This document shows positions 1 through 64,000 of a stretch of 64,000 bases of DNA, in pieces (position 1 is the stretch's first letter; every line of letters starts with the position of its first letter). The DNA comes from Meghimatium bilineatum (Eukaryota > Mollusca > Gastropoda > Stylommatophora > Philomycidae). A program made the position numbers and the translations under genes. Below the pieces are notes generated by a model, which was not told where the DNA came from, ran no database searches, and was given only the letters and a program-made list of their open reading frames with translations. The stretch covers positions 52,170,883 to 52,234,882 of the forward strand of contig CM067298.1 in NCBI GenBank assembly GCA_034231615.1. Reading direction: 5' to 3'.

Positions 1-465
1 TCAGAATGGTACATAGGCATTTGTTTTCAAAGGAGTCTAGTCTCTTGTGTCTTGTATACAGTTATCTTATTTTTTTTATACCTGTACTCAATAGAAGTTG
101 CTAGATGGACTAGTAGTGGCATAGTAGAAGTTCACCAACTGAGCTTATTGACAACACAAGAGACAGAGATTCGGGAAGAAACGAAATTGCCTACGCTATT
201 CAGCATGACACTTGACTGACCAAATATAGTCTTTGATAATCTGCACGTTCATTGTAAAGATGATCGATCTTGTGTTTTATGTACTATTGTTATAAAGTTT
301 TAAAGCAGTCTCATTATCAATTGTTGACCTATGTTATTTTTTCACATAAACTATGATTTGTATATGTTCGAAGTGGGGATAAAATTCTATTCTAGTATGA
401 TTTTAATATCCTCACATGTCAAACTTAATGAAAAGATGAAGTAAAAGAAAGCTAGCATGACTTAC

Positions 466-58974
<58,509 letters not shown>

Positions 58975-59127
58975 CTGCAATGATATCAATTAATTAATAG
59001 ACATTACAATAAATCAATGCTACTGGTTTCATAGATTTTCATCCACATCATTGACAAGTTGTTCTCATCAATTCCTACATCTTTAAGTTCACTTCCACTA
59101 TCTTTTTAACTACTTTAATACTACTAA

Positions 59128-59275
59128 AGTTTGATGTGTTGGGCCACTGACATAAATAAAACAGTGACACAATGCATCTCCATTCTCTAGACTACATGCT
59201 GCTGTGATTCTGGTAGGACCACTGCCCTGCTATAAGTTATCCAGTTGACATTTAGAGAACGAACACTAACAAATA
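59128..59275 (+). mobile_element. SINE form B (short 3'-end variant)
   Basis: TTGATGTGTTGGGCCACTGA, CAATGCATCTCCATTCTCTA and AGGACCACTGCCCTGCTATA are shared with copies at 14.6 and 18.0 kb. Form B resembles form A in its central core and 3' end but has a different segment (GGACCATAGTCCTGCTACAA) near the tail. Confidence 0.6.
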
Positions 59276-59429
59276 AATACTATGTGTACCCTTAACCTGC
59301 TTCAACTGTGATTGCCATATCATTAACTTGATAAACTTAAATATTCATTTCTAGAGAAATCTGCAAACAATTTATTTTGTTTGACAAACTGTTGCTTTGC
59401 AATTGAGATCCTTTTAAAAACTTGATACT

Positions 59430-60600
59430 TACTTAACTTACTTATTTTGTGCCAGGGGTTACACATTTTCACTCTTTCCCATGTCAGGTGGAGGTGAATG
59501 TGTGTCTTCTTCAGCTGTGTTGTGTCTGTATAAAGGGTGTTAGGATGGAGGGGTTTGGCGGTAACAGTTGTTTTTGTAGGTCTTGTAGCGCAGGGCATTC
59601 AATAAAATGGTGCTTTACTGTTTCCTCATCTTGTCTGTTGCAGTGGTTGCAGTATGTTTATGTCCTGCGGTAATTCTTTGTAGGTGTTTGTTAAAATGTA
59701 CATGTGTTGTTTGCAGCCTAAATATTGTGGTTTGTTCTTTGTAGTGTAGTCTATTTATGCTGTTGTGTGGATTTGATTGTGACATATCTACATTATAATA
59801 TTCTTCCTTTTGAGCTAGTGGCCCAGCCTTCTATCCATTGTTGTTTACAGTTGTTTCAGATAATGTGCTTGCTGTTCTAAGGTTGGTGAAATTCCTGATT
59901 GAAGCATAATGTACTCCCTTTTTCACCTCAACATTTTTCCCACTTATTTCATTCCTGCTGATACCTGTCTGGTCTGATATCAACTGCAGAGTAGTATTGA
60001 TATCATAGGATGTAAGAGTGTTTGTAGCTTGAAGTATTTTACCTATGGTTTTCTAGGCTGTTGGATTCCACTTTTCAAGGGCTTTTAGAACAGTTTGTGA
60101 ATATTACTAAGGGTTTTGGATGTGTTGCATTATTTTTGTATTAGGTGGTGATGTATGAGAGTGTATCTGATATTGCTTTCACCTTTGCATCATACTTGTT
60201 GCGCGAACTCTCCACAAGGAGCAAATAATTATTGATGTTTTATCGGAGAATACTATGAGAGTGCCATATCTTGCATTAATGGTGGCTTTGAAAGCTGACC
60301 CATCTGTGCAAGCTTGGATCCGGTCCTTAGGGTAGGGGTCAATAGTCTCTAGTGAACTGGACTTAAGGGTGTTTTGGTTAGTTGCCTTTGTTACTGACTT
60401 GTCAATTAGTGTGGTGCTTATTTGAGGCAGATGAGGGATGCATTTGGTGGGACATTTGATATTCCTGTAGTTTCCTCTCTATCTTCAGGGAGATGATGTT
60501 TATTGTTTAGTTCTTCTGCTAGCTGTACTGGGGAGTTTTGTTGTAGTCTTATTCTGAGTGTTTATTTGTTTACTTCTTTTTTAAGATGGTTTTGTGGGAG
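59430..60600 (-). mobile_element. LINE RNase H and C-terminal fragment, degenerate
   Basis: On the minus strand, about 60310 reads IQACTDGSAFKATINARYGT (the first RNase H motif, TDGS). Later come GISRNEISGKNVEVKKG, QTTIFRLQTTHVHFNKHLQR and a Cys/His-like ECPALQDLQKQLLPPNPSIL end. Stops interrupt it repeatedly. It lies between exon 1 (58.9 kb) and the nested RTE at 61 kb. Confidence 0.7.
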
Positions 60601-60704
60601 TCACTAGTATCTTTCCACAGCTCTAAAAATTTGATATGATAATCTGTATTCTAACATTCCTTACATTTCTGTTTCCTAGATCATAACAACCTTCAATTAA
60701 TCAA

Positions 60705-60805
60705 GTACTTGGGCCCCCTTGGTTGTTTAGACAGCAGTGGGTGCATAATTATTGAAAAAGAATTTTCTGCTTATCTCTATCCTTGAATATGTTCTCAGCC
60801 TCAAC
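60705..60805 (+). repeat. Dispersed repeat, pair of 34.0 kb
   Basis: It shares the CTTGGGCCCCC head and the CTTGAATATGTTCTCAGCCT end with the 34.03-34.14 kb copy, with about the same spacing. Confidence 0.45.
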
Positions 60806-60919
60806 CCATGATTGCCATCTCTTTCAAGGTCTTCCTTGGCCTCTATTCTTTAAATCTTTCTAAGTTAACCATTAGCAAGCTGTACGTGAAAAATGTGACA
60901 AATTCTGCCAAGATGACAG

Positions 60920-62170
60920 TATTTTGAACCAATGGACGCAGCAGTAAAAGTGGACAGAACAATATTACAATGGTTTTCTTCTTCTTCTTTGCATTCGTTC
61001 TCAAACTCCTGCAGATTAGCAGGATGTAATCCGGAGAACGGAATGCATCGTGTCATGGTTTACAGCATTGCTGCGATATCTGCGCCTTTCGGCCTGACAC
61101 ATCTGATTTCAGCATGGCTTTGGGTCATTGACCCTATATGGGATGGGACAGCCAACTCCATCCCATAACCTCCTTAGTCACTTTTTATGACATGCATTGA
61201 AGGTAAACAGTGTTGCTATTCGTTGCTCCCCTTTCGGGCCCCAGCAACACCAGGGCATAGAATGGTTTAATGTATAGAAAGGAGTTAAACAAGGATGTAC
61301 TCTTTCACAGTACCTGTTCAACATCTATGCTGAAAACATAATGCGAAATGCAAAAGACAATATGGCATATGCGGACTTCCAACCCCTTACCATCGGAGAT
61401 CAGCAGTCCCAGAAATCAGATATGCTGACAAGACAGTTTTCTTAACAACAGAGATGGTCTAAAGCAAATGTTACCATCACCGAAAAACACAATGAAGCCC
61501 AAAATCTGTTCTTAAATTTGAAGAAAACAAAAATTATAACAATTGAACAAGTGAAAATACAACTAAAGATAGTAATTGACAATTTCAAACTAGAAGACGA
61601 AACAAATTTCCAGTATTTGGGCACAAACATAAATAGCTCAGGATATTGCGTTGCCAAAATAAAGAGAAAAATTGTAATGGCGACCCTGAAGCTTGGGCAA
61701 ATAAAAAGTCTTTGGCAAGGTACCAGCAACATAGCCAAACTATGTATGATCAGAACATGCATATTTCCAGTGGCAATATACGGTTGTGAGGCATGGACAT
61801 TAAATAAAACAATAGCAAGGAGAATCACTGTTTTCTAAATGAGATGCTACAGAAGAATTTTATATATATCATGGACATTTTAAAAGACATCAAGAAGTGT
61901 TGTGATCAATAAATGTCGAAGAGGGCTGGCTCCTTAACAACACCTTAATGAGAAAGCTGCATTTGTTTTACCATATAAAGCAATATAATAGCATGGAAAG
62001 ATTAATAGCTGAAGGCAGAGTTAACAGCAACAGGGGCAGAGGGCACCCCAAGATGATTTATTAGATTGTTTAAACATGTTTCAAGTTGTGGTAATTGCCA
62101 TAATTGCAGAGTATTCAGAGAATCCATAAAGCTGCCCACGTTCTGGAAAGAATATGTCACATGATGATGC
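60920..62170 (+). mobile_element. RTE-like LINE fragment (RT end to C-terminus), split by a SINE
   Basis: Reading across the SINE at 60977-61260 gives VDRTILQWFN then KGVKQGCTLSQYLFNIYAEN, the RT motif around GVRQGC…LFN. After 61518 an open stretch has NFQYLGTNINSSGYC, RTCIFPVAIYGCEAWTL and, near 62000, a RLIAEGRVNSNRGRGHPK-like C-terminus. Several stops and frameshifts are present and the catalytic YADD region is decayed (MAYADF is seen). It is a 5'-truncated relic. Confidence 0.85.
60977..61260 (-). mobile_element. GAA-tailed SINE, form A, with 8-bp target duplication
   Basis: The AATGGTTT duplication lies at 60969-60976 and 61261-61268. The element reads on the minus strand from a head GTGTTGCTGGGGCCCG to an AAGAAGAAGAA tail. 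The body has the family signature CCATGCTGAAATCAGATGTG and GGCGCAGATATCGCAG. It interrupts an RTE LINE reading frame and the frame resumes exactly after it, so the SINE is the younger of the two. Confidence 0.85.
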
Positions 62171-62372
62171 TGATGATGGAGGCAGAATATTCCACACATT
62201 TCTATGCATCTTTTTCAACAAGAAAATCATGACTGCAAACAAATGTTGTTCATTCTGGTAACACAGGAATCGAAAAATATACATAATTTACTTACATTCC
62301 TGCTGGTATTCAATTAAATTGAATTTTCTGTGTTGAGTGCTAAATGTTAACATGATTGAAAATCATATAGTA

Positions 62373-63707
62373 CGAGGGGGAGTCAATAAGTAAGTCACAA
62401 ATTGATGTTGGATGGCAGGAAAATGCAGTAGGTGGTTTCTAAAGCTGTTTATAGTTGATATCATCATAGAACTTTATGTTTATGTTCGCTAGATGGCGCT
62501 AGCTGTACCTTGCGCATGCGCAGCACAAAAAACAAAATGGCTACTGTACTTACAGAGTGTACAATCAATGAACAACGTGCTGTTGTGCGTTTTTTATGGG
62601 CAAAAGGACTGCTTGCAAAAGACATTCATAAAGAAATGCTTCCTGTTTATGCTGACAATTGTTTGTCCCGTAAAGCGGTGCACAGCTGGGTAAAAAAATT
62701 TTCTCAAGGACGCTCTAAAATTGTTGACGAAATCCGATCTGGTCGTGCTGTTGAAATTGCAACAGACGCATCTGTGCAGCGGGTTGAGGAGATGATTCGA
62801 GGTGACAGACGAGTAACGATAGACGCTGTAGCAGCTGCAATAGGGTGCTCACATGGTTCAGCATACAGCATCATGCATGACCGATTGAAATTTAAGAAAG
62901 TGTGTTCAAGGTGGGTGCCCAGACAATTGACGGACGAACACAAAATGAACCGATTAGGCTTGTCATTGGAGCATCTCTGTCAATACGCAAATGAAGGAGA
63001 AGACATGATGAACAGGATTATTACTGGGGACGAATCATGGGTGCATCACTACCAGCCTGAATCAAAGCGTGCTTCAATGCAATGGAAACATCCTTCTTCG
63101 CCTTGTGTCCAAAAATTCAAGGTTACACCATCAGCAGGGAAGGTTATGCTGACAGTGTTCTGGGATTGTCAAGGAGTGCTTTTAACCAATTTCAAAAAGA
63201 AAGGTGACAATGTGAATTCTGAATCATACTGTGAAGTTCTATCAGTGCTTCGGGATGCAATTCGAAGAAAACGTCCAGGGCTGCTGACTAGAGGAGTGCT
63301 ACTCCTTCATGACAATGCTAGACCACATACGGCTCGATTAACTCAGGAGAAAATAAAAAATCTTGGTTGGAAAATTCTGGAACATCCTCCTTACAGCCCC
63401 GATTTAGCCCCTAGTGATTTTCACCTTTTTGGTCCACTAAAAACCCACCTTGGCGGGAAGCATTTCGCGACTGACGCAGAAGTTGAATGTGAAGTGAAAA
63501 TGTGGCTTAAAAAGCAGAGCACGCAGTTCTACGCAGCAGGTTTGGGAGGACTCATAAAACGATGGGATAAATGCATCAATGTTGGTGGAAATTATGTTGA
63601 GAAGTAAAGGGATAATGTATGTGTAAAAATAAACAGTTTTCAGGTTTTTATCGTCTTCAGTTTTTTTCTAAAGAGCCATTTGTGACTTACTTATTGACTC
63701 CCCCTCG
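62373..63707 (+). mobile_element. Intact mariner DNA transposon with 30-bp perfect terminal inverted repeats
   Basis: The 1335-bp element is flanked by TA target duplications (62371-62372 and 63708-63709). The termini CGAGGGGGAGTCAATAAGTA and onward are an exact inverted match over at least 30 bp. Inside is one uninterrupted transposase gene. Perfect ends and an open gene indicate a recent arrival compared with the decayed elements around it. It lies in an upstream intron (or 5' flank) of the AKAP9-like gene, antisense to it. Confidence 0.96.
62537..63607 (+). CDS. Mariner transposase (DD34D), full length
   Basis: The protein is 356 aa from the ATG at 62537 (MATVLTECTINEQRAVVRF), near the usual 345-355 for mariner. 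An upstream in-frame ATG at 62516 would add seven residues. The N-terminal half carries paired helix-turn-helix DNA-binding features (LSRKAVHSWVKKFSQGRS; IGCSHGSAYSIMHD). The catalytic triad is visible: ITGDESWVHHY, VLLLHDNARPHTA and, 34 residues after the second Asp, LAPSDFHLF. WVPRQLTDEHK stands in for the linker motif WVPHELT. It cuts and pastes the element at TA sites. No stop or frameshift is seen, so it may be active, though this is not proven. Confidence 0.95.
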   Translation: MATVLTECTINEQRAVVRFLWAKGLLAKDIHKEMLPVYADNCLSRKAVHSWVKKFSQGRSKIVDEIRSGRAVEIATDASVQRVEEMIRGDRRVTIDAVAAAIGCSHGSAYSIMHDRLKFKKVCSRWVPRQLTDEHKMNRLGLSLEHLCQYANEGEDMMNRIITGDESWVHHYQPESKRASMQWKHPSSPCVQKFKVTPSAGKVMLTVFWDCQGVLLTNFKKKGDNVNSESYCEVLSVLRDAIRRKRPGLLTRGVLLLHDNARPHTARLTQEKIKNLGWKILEHPPYSPDLAPSDFHLFGPLKTHLGGKHFATDAEVECEVKMWLKKQSTQFYAAGLGGLIKRWDKCINVGGNYVEK

Positions 63708-63709
63708 TA

Positions 63710-64000
63710 TATTGTTTTTATCTCACTGCCTCTTACTATCATCACAGCTATTATCTTGCTGTTTCCTTACATATCTAGTATTGTATTCCTTGTAGAGTCA
63801 GTGATACTATCTATTGTATCAATGTATACCTATTTATATGAGGATCACCACAGTAAAAGTGATATTTATCAGATTTTTTGCAGCTTGTCCTGTTTATACT
63901 AATGTCAATTAATAAAGTAATAATTGAATTATATGACAAAACGACATTACTTTTCAACTATTGTTACATTAAAAATGTATACTGCTGTTTCATTAACACG
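63710..64000. other. Flank of the mariner, nothing recognised
   Basis: AT-rich sequence to the end of the window without coding or repeat signal. Confidence 0.4.

Noticed and set aside
62510-62536. TTG or upstream ATG as the transposase start
   Set aside because: Mariner transposases of this kind are about 350 residues and the ATG at 62537 gives 356; the earlier in-frame ATG at 62516 is possible but adds only seven residues.
62704-62943. Minus-strand open frame inside the mariner
   Set aside because: It is the shadow of the transposase gene on the other strand.

Overview
The window is animal nuclear DNA: AT-rich, intron-dense and crowded with transposon debris. The mix of LINE families (RTE-like and RNase H-bearing), tRNA-derived SINEs, Tc1/mariner elements and MITEs, together with a divergent AKAP9-type gene, suggests an invertebrate. 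A lophotrochozoan such as a mollusc is my guess, but nothing seen here fixes the taxon.

One host gene spans almost the whole window on the minus strand. I can place 20 internal exons between 58974 and 466. They hold 4857 nt (1619 codons), and every junction agrees in phase. The product is a long coiled-coil protein of the AKAP9 (AKAP450/CG-NAP) / pericentrin family. Neither the first nor the last coding exon is in the window: the gene enters from above 59 kb and runs off below position 466. The best anchors to human AKAP9, recalled from memory, are the exons at 35.6, 35.3, 33.7, 29.8 and 13.3 kb. In the middle of the gene I see a 45-nt microexon (14854-14898), a GC-AG intron (donor at 35263-35268), and a possible alternative 3' end after the 29.8 kb exon that would give a short membrane-anchored protein.

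Everything else is intron filled with mobile DNA. It includes about twenty LINE 3' fragments on both strands, at least two forms of a SINE with a GAA-rich tail, several tRNA-derived SINEs, a Tc1 fossil and an old mariner fossil. At 62373-63707 there is one apparently intact mariner with 30-bp perfect terminal repeats and a full DD34D transposase. There are also a 222-bp foldback MITE, a 160-bp hAT-like MITE, minisatellites, a 107-bp tandem array and long (TA)n tracts. Some insertions are young enough to keep target-site duplications: RTE at 55016-55576, a tRNA-SINE at 37920-38184, and a GAA-tailed SINE at 60977-61260 that splits an older LINE.

Region by region: 0-15 kb holds the last seven visible exons among RTE fragments. 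15-29.8 kb is one roughly 15-kb intron with LINE and SINE relics. 29.8-36 kb holds four exons with minisatellites and a MITE. 36-41 kb holds a composite repeat and an EN/RNase H LINE with its reverse transcriptase deleted. 41-59 kb holds nine exons, two of them large. 59-64 kb is upstream intron with nested transposons and the mariner.
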